Part shown: positions 21,131 to 29,843 of the stretch, in pieces
Layout of the letters: the number at the start of each line of letters is the position of its first letter
How positions within the stretch are numbered: the first letter of the stretch is position 1
Origin: Brevundimonas sp. Root1279
Lineage (GTDB): Bacteria; Pseudomonadota; Alphaproteobacteria; Caulobacterales; Caulobacteraceae
NCBI RefSeq assembly: GCF_001425945.1
Contig: NZ_LMEB01000009.1
Coordinates: 124,001 to 188,000, forward strand
DNA length: 64,000 nt
Direction: 5' to 3'
Notes under the pieces: generated by a model
Told to the model about the DNA's origin: nothing
What the model saw: the letters and a program-made list of their open reading frames with translations, nothing else
Databases searched by the model: none
Made by a program: the position numbers and the translations under genes

Positions 21131-21627
21131 GTCGCGGCGCTCCAAGGGCCAGCGCTCGTGCGATGGCCGGCGGCGCGCAGAGCGTCGATGGCTGCTAGCA
21201 ATGCAGGTGCCTGACCCTCGTAGTGACCGGTGTGAAGCTTTTGCTCACCTGCCACGAGCTTGAGGCGAACGAATTCTCGAAGCCGCGAGGAGGGGTGCAC
21301 GACCTCGCCGCTGACGACGCTTGTTACATCCAGTCGGATCGCTGCGGGGTCGAGCACGATGAGGGCATTCGTGGCGTCTGCGAAGACAACGTATCGATTC
21401 CTGCGAAACCAGCAGACCCCGAAGTAGAACACACTTCGAAGGAGGGAGGCGGTGCTTAGCAGAAGGATCAGGTGATACACGATAAGCAAGAAGTGGCTCT
21501 TCATCGGCCAACCTGCAGCGAACAGCACCCAAGGAAGCGCTTGGGCTGTCAGAACTACGGCCCCCGGGATAAACCACACAGCCGATGAGCGCCTGGCTCG
21601 GATAAGTGGTTTCAGCGGCGGTGGCAT
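21127..21627 (-). CDS. Two-pass membrane protein of unknown function
   Basis: 166 residues. Two membrane segments (about 17-38 and 45-72) followed by a cytoplasmic domain that may be PH-like (NRYVVFADATNALIVLDPAAIRLDVTSV). The start ATG overlaps the stop of the upstream 51-codon gene by one base, so it belongs to the DUF4169 operon. No family recognised. Confidence 0.7.
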   Translation of the reverse strand: MPPPLKPLIRARRSSAVWFIPGAVVLTAQALPWVLFAAGWPMKSHFLLIVYHLILLLSTASLLRSVFYFGVCWFRRNRYVVFADATNALIVLDPAAIRLDVTSVVSGEVVHPSSRLREFVRLKLVAGEQKLHTGHYEGQAPALLAAIDALRAAGHRTSAGPWSAAT

Positions 21628-21782
21628 CAATTGAACCAGCCGCGCTTCTTCTTCGCCGGAGCCGGCTGGCCGGCCTTCTTGGCGGCCTCGGCGGCGCGCC
21701 GGTCGCGCTCGCCCTGGACCCGCATGGCCACCAGGATGGGGATCAGGCCGTGCTTGACCTTGCGATCGGTTCCGTCGGCCAT
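21627..21782 (-). CDS. 51-residue basic protein in the DUF4169 operon
   Basis: A short ORF with a good ribosome site in the end of the DUF4169 gene (GAGGAC). MADGTDRKVKHGLIPILVAM leads into a highly charged Ala/Lys/Arg helix and ends KKKRGWFN. Coupled on both sides by 1-5 bp spacings. Likely a real small cytosolic protein; function unknown. Confidence 0.65.
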   Translation of the reverse strand: MADGTDRKVKHGLIPILVAMRVQGERDRRAAEAAKKAGQPAPAKKKRGWFN

Positions 21783-21783
21783 C

Positions 21784-21960
21784 TCAGTCCTCGCGCTTGG
21801 CGCCGTCGAGCAGGCGCTCGGCCCGGGCTTTCTCTGTCTCGGTCTTCACCCGCTCGGCCTTGGTCCGGCCGAAGGCGGCGCGATTGGCCGCCGCCGTCGC
21901 CTTGGCGTCACCGCGCGCCTTGTCCTTGCGCGCCCGGTTCAGGTTGACGACCTCGCCCAT
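21784..21960 (-). CDS. DUF4169 family small protein
   Basis: 58 residues: MGEVVNLNRARKDKARGDAK, then ATAAANRAAFGRTKAERVKT, a single charged helix that matches the DUF4169 signature (NLxRARKxKAR, NRAAFGRTKAE). Found across alphaproteobacteria next to fumC, sspB and an RHH protein; function unknown. Here it heads a three-gene leftward operon. Confidence 0.85.
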   Translation of the reverse strand: MGEVVNLNRARKDKARGDAKATAAANRAAFGRTKAERVKTETEKARAERLLDGAKRED

Positions 21961-22032
21961 CAGCGGCCTCCGCTATGCAACCCGGCGCATTCCGGGCGGT
22001 TTCTCAAGCCCCCCGAAACGTGAGGAATCCCC

Positions 22033-22266
22033 ATGGTAGACGTCTCTCAAATCCGCGAACACCTCGAAGTCATCGGCTCGGACGGCGAGCATGTCGGTCG
22101 GGTCGATCACGTCCATGGCGACCAGATCGAACTGGCCAAGCTCGACATCACCGGCGGCTTCAAACACCACATGATCCCGGTGAGCTGGGTCGATCACGTC
22201 GACGAGCATGTGCACCTCAACGTCACCAAGGATGACGCCAAGGCGCGCTGGACCGAGAAGCACTAG
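22033..22266 (+). CDS. DUF2171 family protein
   Basis: 77 residues of PRC-barrel-like character: VSQIREHLEVIGSDGEHVGRVDHVHGDQIEL, then a WVDHVDEHVHL strand. DUF2171 proteins are small cytosolic proteins of unknown role, often stress-linked. It is a single-gene unit ending in the terminator at 22285. Confidence 0.83.
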   Translation: MVDVSQIREHLEVIGSDGEHVGRVDHVHGDQIELAKLDITGGFKHHMIPVSWVDHVDEHVHLNVTKDDAKARWTEKH

Positions 22267-22284
22267 GCGGCGCTGAACGTCTGG

Positions 22285-22314
22285 AAGGCCCCGTCGTCAT
22301 CGGCGGGGCCTTTC
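22285..22314. terminator. Intrinsic terminator after DUF2171 gene, probably bidirectional
   Basis: Perfect 9-bp arms AAGGCCCCG (22285-22293) and CGGGGCCTT (22304-22312) around a 10-base loop, followed by TTTCT. The A-rich left edge lets it serve the convergent hydrolase gene on the other strand as well. Confidence 0.85.
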
Positions 22315-22324
22315 TGCTGTCCGC

Positions 22325-23404
22325 TCAGTCGGGCGGCTCATCGGGCTCGGTCGGGCGGGGCGGTTCGGCCGGCTTGATCCCGGTCTCCTCGCCTAGCCGC
22401 CACGAGCGGATGCGTCCGACCCAGGTCCTGTTGGGGATGTCGTCCAGCGGGACGTCGCCCATCACCGCCGACATGTCGTCGCTCAGGGCCTGGCTGCGCA
22501 GATAGTAGCTGTGCTCGATGAAGGGGTCGGCGTCGCCGGCCACCACCCGGCAGTCGACCAGTTCGACCTTCTTGGGCAGCAGGTCCACGAAGCGAGGCCC
22601 GTCCGAGCCCAGCCGGTCCGGGTTGGCCTTGGTCTTGTCCGAGACCGTCAGTCCCTTGTCGTTCGGGTTGAAATAGACCGTCACCTGGCGACCGATGCGC
22701 GGCAGCAGGCGCAGCTTGTCGTCCCGCTCGAAGACGTCGTCGTCCTCGTCCGGGGCGGCCAGCATGATCTGGTCGAACAGGCGGGTCAGGCTCTCGCGAT
22801 CCTTGGCCAGCAGCGCCTGCAGCGCGTGGCGCAGCACATAGGCGCCCATGCTGTGCGCCAGCAGGTGAACCCGCCGCTGGCAGTAGTCCTGGCCGTCGAG
22901 GGCCACGACGAAATCCCGGAACTTCAGGAAGGCGCGGGCGATGGCCGGGCCCGAGGCGCGGGCGTCCTCGCGGTCGCTGTAGTAGGACATGAACGGGATG
23001 GCCGAGCCGTCCGACGGCCAGCTGAACACCACGATGTTCACCGGATGCCCGCCGACGCTCAGGCCCTGGGCGAGCAGGGCCCCGGCCTGCAGCGCGCCGG
23101 TGAAGCTGACGTTGTAGCCGTGGATGAAGACCAGGGTGTCGCAGCGCGGCCCGCGCGACATGGCCTTGCGCAGGTCGTCCATGAACATGCCGCCGCCGGT
23201 CTTGGTGATGTCCGGCTCGTTGAGCACGTCGGGATAGACGTTGAGCGTCTTGAGGACCGGCTTCTTCGGATCGGTCTGGAAGTCGGCGTAGCCGTACCGA
23301 AGCGCCGCGACCCCGTCCGGATTGAAGGTCCGTCCGAAGATCTGCTTCTTGTTGCCCGGCTGGTGGTTCCGGTTGGTGGCGAAGAACACGCGGACATCAG
23401 CCAT
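22325..23404 (-). CDS. DUF900 family alpha/beta hydrolase
   Basis: 359 residues. RVFFATNR at the N-terminus, LVFIHGYNVSF (oxyanion region) and the nucleophile elbow LLAHSMGAYVLRHAL are the marks of the DUF900 hydrolases. The acidic Pro-rich tail (KPAEPPRPTEPDEPPD) looks unstructured. No signal peptide; probably cytosolic esterase or lipase-like, substrate unknown. Confidence 0.83.
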   Translation of the reverse strand: MADVRVFFATNRNHQPGNKKQIFGRTFNPDGVAALRYGYADFQTDPKKPVLKTLNVYPDVLNEPDITKTGGGMFMDDLRKAMSRGPRCDTLVFIHGYNVSFTGALQAGALLAQGLSVGGHPVNIVVFSWPSDGSAIPFMSYYSDREDARASGPAIARAFLKFRDFVVALDGQDYCQRRVHLLAHSMGAYVLRHALQALLAKDRESLTRLFDQIMLAAPDEDDDVFERDDKLRLLPRIGRQVTVYFNPNDKGLTVSDKTKANPDRLGSDGPRFVDLLPKKVELVDCRVVAGDADPFIEHSYYLRSQALSDDMSAVMGDVPLDDIPNRTWVGRIRSWRLGEETGIKPAEPPRPTEPDEPPD

Positions 23405-23481
23405 GGCCTGCTCCCGGTCGTCGATGGAGGGAGCCTAACCGTAAAGGGCCGGTACGACCAATGCGGTCGTTCGGGCTGGCG

Positions 23482-24165
23482 TTACGCCGCCAGGCCTCGC
23501 CATTCCAAGCCGGCCGGCAGGTCGAAGTCGGCGTAGTCGACCTGGAGAACGCGTCGCCTCCGCTGGCCCGCCGCCCGGTCCGAGGCGTGCAGGATCGGGG
23601 TGCGGTAGGCCCAGATGTCGCCGGTCTCGGCAAGACAGACCCGCTGTTCGGCCCGCGCCGCGACAGCGACCGCGTCCTCCGCCGCGACACGACCGATCCG
23701 ATGTGTGCCCACGGCGAACCGGAGCGGAGCGTTGTCCGCGTCGACGGGATCAAGGTGGACCCTCAGGGTGATCATCCGCGCCAGGACTTCGAACGGCGGC
23801 GCGACGTGGAGGATTCCGTCCTTGCTCGACCAAGGACCGAACCCCTCCGCGTCGGTTCGCGCCCGCACCGGGATGGTTCGGTCCTGGTGCCAGGCGACGA
23901 CCCAGTTGGCGGCGGGCGATTTGTCGAACAGCACGGCGCGAACGGGTCGCGCGGCCGGCGACGTCAGTACAGTGGCGACGGCGCCGACGGGCCCATCCGA
24001 CGACAGGACGCGGGACAGCGTGTCGGAGCCTGTGAGCCGGGCGCCCGGTCGTGCTCCTAGGTGCGCATCGGCGACGGCGCGCAGATCCTCGACCTCGTCC
24101 GCCGTCAGGGACCCCGGGAAGTGCTGGGCGCCTTCCCGCTCGAAGGGCGTTTCGCCGTTGGACAT
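23482..24165 (-). CDS. Phytanoyl-CoA dioxygenase (PhyH) family oxygenase
   Basis: 227 residues. The Fe(II) facial triad is readable: HQD in VVAWHQDRTIPV and the distal His in TPILHASDR, with an Arg eight residues on for 2-oxoglutarate binding. These enzymes hydroxylate lipid, amino-acid or secondary metabolite substrates; the substrate is not deducible. Its ATG overlaps the stop of the upstream membrane-protein gene by one base, so the pair is coupled. Confidence 0.82.
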   Translation of the reverse strand: MSNGETPFEREGAQHFPGSLTADEVEDLRAVADAHLGARPGARLTGSDTLSRVLSSDGPVGAVATVLTSPAARPVRAVLFDKSPAANWVVAWHQDRTIPVRARTDAEGFGPWSSKDGILHVAPPFEVLARMITLRVHLDPVDADNAPLRFAVGTHRIGRVAAEDAVAVAARAEQRVCLAETGDIWAYRTPILHASDRAAGQRRRRVLQVDYADFDLPAGLEWRGLAA

Positions 24166-24689
24166 CAGCCCCGCATCGCCTCCACCACCTTGCGGTACCA
24201 GGCCTCGGTGAGGGCGGCCTGCTGGCGCAGGTGGGCGTTGTGCGGCTCCAACCCGTGCCTGCCGCCGTCGAGGAAGAGCACCGACCGGGCCGTCGGCTCC
24301 GGATCATCGGCGGTGATCCGCAGGCTCAGGGTTCGGGTGGTCGGCGGGGGCAGGGCGTCGCCCTCGCTGGCAGGGCCGGCTTCCAGGGGCTCGCGAGCGG
24401 CGCGAACCAGGACAGCGTCGTCGCGCAGGCCTTCGACCAGGCGAAGGGCCTCAAACGGAATGACCCGGTCGCCGTCCTTGTCGCCGAGCACCAGGATCCG
24501 GCGCGTCGTGGACAGGCCGATCAGGCTGCCGTCGTCCTCCGAGACGAAGGCGTCGTCCAGAGCGTGCTCCGCCACGAGCCGCTGACGGGCGGCCTCGGCC
24601 GATTTCACCCTGGTCTTCTCACGCGTCATCGAGCGGGCCATCAGCCAGAAGATGGCGAAGACGACCGCGGCGATCAGGATGAAGGTCAT
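24165..24689 (-). CDS. Membrane-anchored protein of unknown function
   Basis: 174 residues. One N-terminal membrane helix (TFILIAAVVFAIFWLMARSM) followed by a coiled, charged linker and a soluble domain with DGSLIGLSTTRRILVLGDKDG and ALTEAWYRKVVEAMR near the end. No family recognised. It lies 11 bp downstream of fumC on the same strand. Confidence 0.7.
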   Translation of the reverse strand: MTFILIAAVVFAIFWLMARSMTREKTRVKSAEAARQRLVAEHALDDAFVSEDDGSLIGLSTTRRILVLGDKDGDRVIPFEALRLVEGLRDDAVLVRAAREPLEAGPASEGDALPPPTTRTLSLRITADDPEPTARSVLFLDGGRHGLEPHNAHLRQQAALTEAWYRKVVEAMRG

Positions 24690-24700
24690 CGGGCCTCCCT

Positions 24701-26092
24701 TCAGCCCGGCGAGATCATCTTTTCGGGACGCACGGCCTCGTCGAACTCTTCGTTCGTCAGATAGCCGCCGCCGACGGCCTCCTCGCGCAGGGTGGTGCCG
24801 TTCTTGTGCGCGGTCTTGGCGATCTTGGCGCAGGCGTCATAGCCCAGCTTGCCGTTCAGGGCGGTGACCAGCATCAGCGAATTGTCGAGGCCGCGCTTGA
24901 TGTTGTCCTCGCGCGGCTCGATGCCGACGACGCAGTTGTCGGTGAAGCTGATCGCCGCGTCGGCCATCAGGCGCACCGACTGCAGGAAGTTGTAGGCCAT
25001 CACCGGGTTGAAGACGTTCAGCTCGAAATGCCCCTGCGAGCCGGCGAAGGTGACGGCGGCGTGGTTGCCGAACACCTGGACGCAGACCTGGGTCAGGGCT
25101 TCGCACTGGGTCGGATTGACCTTGCCCGGCATGATCGACGAACCCGGCTCGTTCTCCGGCAGGGCCAGTTCGCCCAGGCCCGAGCGCGGGCCGGAGCCCA
25201 GGAAGCGGATGTCGTTGGCGATCTTGAACAGCGAGGCGGCGACCGTGTTGATCGCGCCGTGGCTGAAGACCATGGCGTCGTGGGCGGCCAGGGCCTCGAA
25301 CTTGTTGGGGGCGGTGGTGAAGGGCAGGCCGGTGATGCCGGCGATCTGCTCGGCGACCTTCTCGGCGAAACCGACCGGGGCGTTCAGGCCGGTGCCGACG
25401 GCGGTGCCGCCCTGGGCCAGCTCCATCAGCTTGGGCAGGGTCTGCTCGATACGCTCGATGCCGTTGGCGACCTGCTGGGCGTAGCCGCCGAACTCCTGGC
25501 CCAGGGTCAGCGGGGTGGCGTCCTGGGTGTGGGTGCGGCCGATCTTGATGATGCCCTGCCAGGCGTCCGACTTGGCCTTCAGCGCCTCATGCAGGTGCTT
25601 CAGGGCGGGGATCAGGTCGCGGACCACCTGCTCGGCGCACGCCACATGCATGGCCGTCGGATAGGTGTCGTTCGACGACTGGCTCATGTTGACGTGGTCG
25701 TTGGGATGGACCGGCTTCTTGCTGCCCATCTCGCCGCCCAGCATCTCGATGGCGCGGTTCGAGATCACCTCATTGGCGTTCATGTTCGACTGGGTGCCCG
25801 AGCCGGTCTGCCAGACGACCAGCGGGAAGTGGTCGTTCAGCTTCCCCTCGATGACCTCGTTGGCGGCCTTGACGATGGCGTCGGCCAGGGCCGGGTCCAG
25901 CTTGCCCAGCGCCATGTTGGTCTCGGCGGCGGCGCGCTTGACGATGCCCAGGGCCCGCACGATCGGCAGCGGCTGCTTCTCCCAGCCGATCTTGAAATTG
26001 CCCAGCGACCGCTCGGCCTGGGCGCCCCAATAGCGATCCGAGGCGACCTCGATCGGGCCGAAGGTGTCGGTTTCGGTGCGGACGTTGCTCAT
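24701..26092 (-). CDS. fumC: Class II fumarate hydratase
   Basis: 463 residues, the standard length. Converts fumarate to (S)-malate in the TCA cycle without an Fe-S cluster. The superfamily signature [16 protein letters not shown] is intact, as are [16 protein letters not shown] and [11 protein letters not shown], which hold catalytic and binding residues. Start ATG at 26092. The following two genes read in the same direction. Confidence 0.95.
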   Translation of the reverse strand: MSNVRTETDTFGPIEVASDRYWGAQAERSLGNFKIGWEKQPLPIVRALGIVKRAAAETNMALGKLDPALADAIVKAANEVIEGKLNDHFPLVVWQTGSGTQSNMNANEVISNRAIEMLGGEMGSKKPVHPNDHVNMSQSSNDTYPTAMHVACAEQVVRDLIPALKHLHEALKAKSDAWQGIIKIGRTHTQDATPLTLGQEFGGYAQQVANGIERIEQTLPKLMELAQGGTAVGTGLNAPVGFAEKVAEQIAGITGLPFTTAPNKFEALAAHDAMVFSHGAINTVAASLFKIANDIRFLGSGPRSGLGELALPENEPGSSIMPGKVNPTQCEALTQVCVQVFGNHAAVTFAGSQGHFELNVFNPVMAYNFLQSVRLMADAAISFTDNCVVGIEPREDNIKRGLDNSLMLVTALNGKLGYDACAKIAKTAHKNGTTLREEAVGGGYLTNEEFDEAVRPEKMISPG

Positions 26093-26176
26093 GGCGAAGG
26101 CGCTCTTCAGGCGTGGCGGGAGGATGCGCGGCGGTGTAGCACGGGCGGACGAGGGGACAAGCGGAGGAGTCAGGCG

Positions 26177-26794
26177 ATGCGGATCAAGGCGGCGACGATC
26201 ATGGGCGCGTTTGCCCTGGCGGCCTGCGCGACGGGCCCGGCCGCGGCCTCCGACAATCCGCGCGTCACGCTCGAGACCGACGCCGGGCGGATGGTGCTGG
26301 AGCTGGCGCTGGACAAGGCCCCGCTGTCGACCTGCAACTTCCTCGCCTATGCGACCGACGGCGACTACGACGGCGGGAGCTTCTTCCGCACCGTGGTGCG
26401 TGCGACCAACGCCAATCCCAATCCGATCGACGTCATCCAGGCGGCCACGCCGCGCGGCTCGGACGACGACTCGCGCCCCTCGATCCCGCTGGAGCGGACC
26501 CGCGACACCGGGCTGAGCCATGTCGCCGGCGTCATCTCCATGGCCCGCGACGGCCCGGACACCGCCACCTCCAGCTTCTTCATCGTCACCCAGGACACGC
26601 CCAGCCTCGACTTCGGCGGAGGGCGCAATCCAGACGGCCAGGGCTTCGCCGCCTTCGGACGGCTGGTCGAGGGGCTGGACGTCGCGCGCCGTATCCAGAT
26701 GTCGCCCGCCGACGGGGAGGAGCAACTGACCCCGCCCGTCACCATCCGCTCGGCCCGCATCGAGGGCGAGGTTCCGGAGCAGTGCCGACCGTGA
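26177..26794 (+). CDS. Cyclophilin-type peptidyl-prolyl isomerase, lipoprotein
   Basis: 205 residues. The signal ends in a lipobox (FALAAC). The cyclophilin fold follows: [63 protein letters not shown]. It probably helps fold proteins in the periplasm. Divergent from fumC. Its last codons overlap the start of the RusA-like gene. Confidence 0.87.
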   Translation: MRIKAATIMGAFALAACATGPAAASDNPRVTLETDAGRMVLELALDKAPLSTCNFLAYATDGDYDGGSFFRTVVRATNANPNPIDVIQAATPRGSDDDSRPSIPLERTRDTGLSHVAGVISMARDGPDTATSSFFIVTQDTPSLDFGGGRNPDGQGFAAFGRLVEGLDVARRIQMSPADGEEQLTPPVTIRSARIEGEVPEQCRP

Positions 26795-27144
26795 GCGCCG
26801 GCTGGATCGGGACCGGCAAGGTCCGCGCCCGCGAGGCGGACGGGGCTGTCGAGATCACCATCGACGGCCTGACCACCCAGGCCAAATACTACAAGCCGCT
26901 GGTCTATGAGTTCATGCGCAAGGAATGGACCTCGCGTCCGTCCTGGGGCGACTATGTCGTCGAGATCCGCATGGAGCATGTCGGCGAGCCGCCGTGGATC
27001 GACCTCGACAACCTGGCCAAGGCCCTGCTGGACGCCATCAAGGGCTATCTGTTCCACGACGACAGCCAGGTCGCCCGCCTGCTGGTCGAGCGCAGCGAAG
27101 GCGAGCGCGAGCGGATTTCGATCAGAGTGTTTCCGCGCCCCTAG
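26791..27144 (+). CDS. RusA-like Holliday junction resolvase family protein
   Basis: About 117 residues from a GTG whose last base pairs into the upstream TGA (GTGA overlap); a GTG at 26782 is an alternative. The RusA core appears as [28 protein letters not shown], with the acidic DLDN and D..HDD metal-site residues in place. RusA proteins are usually phage-borne; this one sits in chromosome far from the prophage and behind a cyclophilin gene, so it may be a domesticated copy. Confidence 0.75.
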   Translation: MSAGWIGTGKVRAREADGAVEITIDGLTTQAKYYKPLVYEFMRKEWTSRPSWGDYVVEIRMEHVGEPPWIDLDNLAKALLDAIKGYLFHDDSQVARLLVERSEGERERISIRVFPRP

Positions 27145-27917
27145 GAACCGCTTCGCTCGAAGCGGAGCGTCGGCAGACGCATTTGCATGTCGGCGCCGAC
27201 GTAGAGCTGCGGGTCGGAAGATAGGGTGATGCCGGCTTCCTGCTCCCGGCGAGCGACGCAGGCGCGCGCGCCGGCAGCCAGGGCCAGGAAGTCGCGCGCC
27301 GTGGGCAGGGCCTCAAGCACGCAGCCGTCGAACCATGGATAGGTCTCTTCGGCGCCGCAGCCGAATGAGGTCCGCTCCCGGCTGGCGGCGGTCAGGATCA
27401 TCCGGTTCGAGGCGGCCAGGGCGTTGATGAAGACGCCGGAGTAGCAGGCCGAGACGATCACCACCGTCGGCCGCGATCCACACCACCGCCGCACCAGATT
27501 GGCCATGGCGGCCGGGCTGATGGTCTCCTTTGGGCCGAAGACGATGCCGTCGGGCGAGCCGTGGGAGGTGAAGTAGAGCAGGCACCCGCTCTGGCCGCGC
27601 GCCGCCGTCTCGGCCACGCCCTGCAGGGCCTCGGCCGAGGTCACCGGGTCGGGGGCGTCGGGGCGCAGCGAGTAGTCGGTCATCGTCGCGCGCGGGAGGC
27701 CCGCCGCCTGGAAGCCGCGGACGATATCGCGCCGTGCGTTGTCGAAGGCCTGCATGGGTTGGCCGCGGCCGTCACGCCAATCCGCGGCGATCACCGCCGT
27801 GGTCCAGCCGTCGAAGCGGCCGGGTGCGGGCGGAGACTGGGCGCAGGCCGGGCCCGCCAGCAAAGCCGCCATCGCCGCCAGCAGCGGCGCCGTTCTCCGA
27901 ATCCCGTTCCGACGCAT
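27141..27917 (-). CDS. Secreted C13 (legumain-like) peptidase
   Basis: 258 residues with a signal peptide (LLAAMAALLAGPACA). The caspase-like catalytic pair is present: His in LLYFTSHGSPDG and Cys in VVIVSACYSGVF. C13 enzymes cleave after Asn or Asp or act as transamidases; this bacterial branch is little studied. Further cysteines (RRWCGS, SFGCGA, DGCVLEA, RACVARR) could form disulfides. It overlaps the convergent RusA-like gene by 4 bases. Confidence 0.82.
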   Translation of the reverse strand: MRRNGIRRTAPLLAAMAALLAGPACAQSPPAPGRFDGWTTAVIAADWRDGRGQPMQAFDNARRDIVRGFQAAGLPRATMTDYSLRPDAPDPVTSAEALQGVAETAARGQSGCLLYFTSHGSPDGIVFGPKETISPAAMANLVRRWCGSRPTVVIVSACYSGVFINALAASNRMILTAASRERTSFGCGAEETYPWFDGCVLEALPTARDFLALAAGARACVARREQEAGITLSSDPQLYVGADMQMRLPTLRFERSGS

Positions 27918-27978
27918 ATCCGCCTCGCCCAGTCCCGTAAGACCGAGGTTAGCTCAAGCGTGGGCGGTGGGAAGGGGC

Positions 27979-28470
27979 TTACTTTTTCCGGAACTGGTCG
28001 AGCGAGACGACCTTCGGGCCGTCGTCGCCGGTCTCGGGGGAGGGCGCCTTGGCCGGCTCGGCCGCGGCGACCTCGGCGGCGATTTCCTCGACCGTGGCCG
28101 GGGACTCGAACTGCAGCAGGAACTGCACCGACGGGTCGTAGAAGCGGGTCACCGCCGTGTAGGGCATGGCCAGCACCTTCGGCATGCCGCCGAATTTCAG
28201 CATGACCGAGAAGCGGCCCGGCTCGACCTTCAGGTCCCAGTACTGGTGCTGCAGGACGACGGTCATTTCGTCGGGGTATTTGGCCAGGATGTCCGGCGGC
28301 ACGCTGACGCCGGGAGCCCGGGTCTTGAACGTGACGTAGAAATGGTGTGCGCCCGGGATGCCTTCAGGCGTGGCGGCCCGTTCGAGCGCCGAGCGGATCA
28401 CGCCGCGCAGGGCGTCCTGCGCCAGCTGCTCGTAGTGCATCTCATCGACGGGGGGCGTCTCTTCGGCCAT
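27979..28470 (-). CDS. sspB: SspB-type adaptor for ClpXP
   Basis: 163 residues from the ATG at 28470. SspB tethers ssrA-tagged proteins to ClpXP. The substrate-binding domain (YEQLAQDALRGVIRSALE, HHFYVTFKTRAPGV, MTVVLQHQYWDLKV, FSVMLKFGGMPKVLAMPYTAVTRFYDPSV) is of the alphaproteobacterial type, and the flexible tail ends in VVSLDQFRKK, the ClpX-binding motif. Its cognate tag source, ssrA, lies only about 0.6 kb away on the same strand. Confidence 0.9.
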   Translation of the reverse strand: MAEETPPVDEMHYEQLAQDALRGVIRSALERAATPEGIPGAHHFYVTFKTRAPGVSVPPDILAKYPDEMTVVLQHQYWDLKVEPGRFSVMLKFGGMPKVLAMPYTAVTRFYDPSVQFLLQFESPATVEEIAAEVAAAEPAKAPSPETGDDGPKVVSLDQFRKK

Positions 28471-28619
28471 GAGTATCCTCGTTGCCGGGCGACAGATAGC
28501 GGCAGCCGATGGCTGACGGAAGATGCGAAGTGTAGTCACCGCGCTGTTAACCAGCCCGACTCAAGCGGGGCGGTCCGGCGAGGTGTTCTGCGGGCCTGGC
28601 CTTTGAGACGACGGCAGGC

Positions 28620-28922
28620 TCAGCCGCCGCCGGCCCGGTGAACCGCAGCGGGGGCCGCCCCCGGATCGGTCTCGCTTGCGTCCGTCGGCCTGTCGTTCAC
28701 AACCGTGTTGTGATGCCGCTCGGCCATGAACTGGAGATGTTCCTGTTCGGTCCGCGTCAGGCAAACGCGCTGGCGCCGGTGGGTGCCGGTCACGCGCTCG
28801 TTCCGGCAGACGCGGCGTTCCGGCTCGGCGGCGGGCGCGGCGGACGCGGCCTGGATGACCGGCTGCGGCGGGAGGACTTCCTGGGTGGTCAGAAGCGCGA
28901 GCGCCAACATCGAAACCAGCAT
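28620..28922 (-). CDS. Small secreted cysteine-motif protein A
   Basis: 100 residues with a short hydrophobic N-terminus (MLVSMLALALL). The core RRVCRNERVTGTHRRQRVC is followed by LTRTEQEHLQFMAE. The same arrangement (CRxExVxG, RVCxTRxE) occurs in the 115-residue protein on the other side of ssrA, so the two are paralogues. The two cysteines probably form a disulfide. Function unknown. Confidence 0.7.
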   Translation of the reverse strand: MLVSMLALALLTTQEVLPPQPVIQAASAAPAAEPERRVCRNERVTGTHRRQRVCLTRTEQEHLQFMAERHHNTVVNDRPTDASETDPGAAPAAVHRAGGG

Positions 28923-29039
28923 GCATCCCTCCTGTGGGCCCGCTCACGAAAACGGCCTGAGGCAACCAGCCTACGAACGGGGGTTCGCGAGGTCAACAAC
29001 TGCTGGTTAGCTAGCACATTGGTCAAGGTTGTCGGGAGG

Positions 29040-29366
29040 AAGTGGAGGGCTTCTGTTGCCAGGCGCCCTCCGGGCCCCGCCTGAGGATCTGAACCCCCAG
29101 GACTTAGATTGGAATTACCGGAACCGCATTACGCGGCGACGGCGTATTCCCCAGCGAAGTTATCGTTCGCAGTTAGAAAATGACCCGATACGGTGGGTCA
29201 GGACGAGCGAAAGCAATCCTCTTTACACGTCCGTCGATGCTAGTCGGCCCCATGCTCGCTCCGCCGATAACGCGGGGAGAAATGGTGGAGCCGCCGGGAA
29301 TCGCACCCGGGTCCGGTCCGCTTATTACAGGCACGTTTATCGCCATAGTCCGGGCGAACCCGGACA
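29040..29366 (-). ncRNA. ssrA: Two-piece (circularly permuted) tmRNA
   Basis: Rescues stalled ribosomes and tags the incomplete protein for ClpXP. The gene is permuted as in other alphaproteobacteria. The acceptor piece comes first: T-arm and acceptor strand end in CGGCTCCACCA (CCA at 29285-29283). After a removed spacer the coding piece starts GGGGCCG at 29251, which pairs with the acceptor strand. The tag frame 29129-29170 reads ANDNFAGEYAVAA-stop; Caulobacter uses a near-identical tag. The outer ends are approximate. The SspB adaptor gene lies just downstream. Confidence 0.93.
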
Positions 29367-29371
29367 GGAGG

Positions 29372-29400
29372 AATATAGGGCTTCCGGGCCCGGCTTCCAA
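29372..29400 (-). promoter_or_regulatory. ssrA promoter
   Basis: TTGGAA (-35, 29395-29400), 17-bp spacer, TATATT (-10, 29372-29377), read on the minus strand. Transcription would begin near 29365, just before the acceptor piece of tmRNA. Confidence 0.75.
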
Positions 29401-29411
29401 GAGGCCGTCGG

Positions 29412-29759
29412 CTACTCCGAGCCGCTGTTGGTCGGGGCGTAGACGCGGCCGCGGTTGCTGTTCTGCACGTCCAGACGGCGGGCGAGGTTCTGCGACTCCT
29501 CCCGCCGCTGCGCCCATTCGCGACGAGTCATGCAGACGCGGCTGTTGAAGCGGCTGCCGACGACCGGCTCCGAGCGGCAGGTGACCCGGTCCATCGGATC
29601 TTCTCCGGCGATCGGGGCGGGCGCGCTGTTCGGCGCCTGGACCGGGGCGGCGGTCACATCCACGGGCGGCAGGACGGCGGCCGGGGGCAGGGGCTGTTGC
29701 GAAGGGGCGTCCTGCGGGACCAGGGCGACGAGAGCCGCGATGGCGGCGACGAAGGTCAT
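29412..29759 (-). CDS. Small secreted cysteine-motif protein B
   Basis: 115 residues: a short signal-like start, a Pro-rich linker, then DRVTCRSEPVVGSRFNSRVC followed by MTRREWAQRREES. It shares the CRxExVxG and RVCxTRxE pattern with the protein encoded at 28620-28922, giving two paralogues with ssrA between them. The basic, Gln/Asn-rich end is poorly conserved between the two. Function unknown. Confidence 0.7.
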   Translation of the reverse strand: MTFVAAIAALVALVPQDAPSQQPLPPAAVLPPVDVTAAPVQAPNSAPAPIAGEDPMDRVTCRSEPVVGSRFNSRVCMTRREWAQRREESQNLARRLDVQNSNRGRVYAPTNSGSE

Positions 29760-29843
29760 GACGACTCCTCCAGAGTCCTCGATCAGCCACCCTTGCAGCG
29801 AATTTCCTCCTCTTTCGAGCTCCGGTCAATCTATGGTCGCGGA

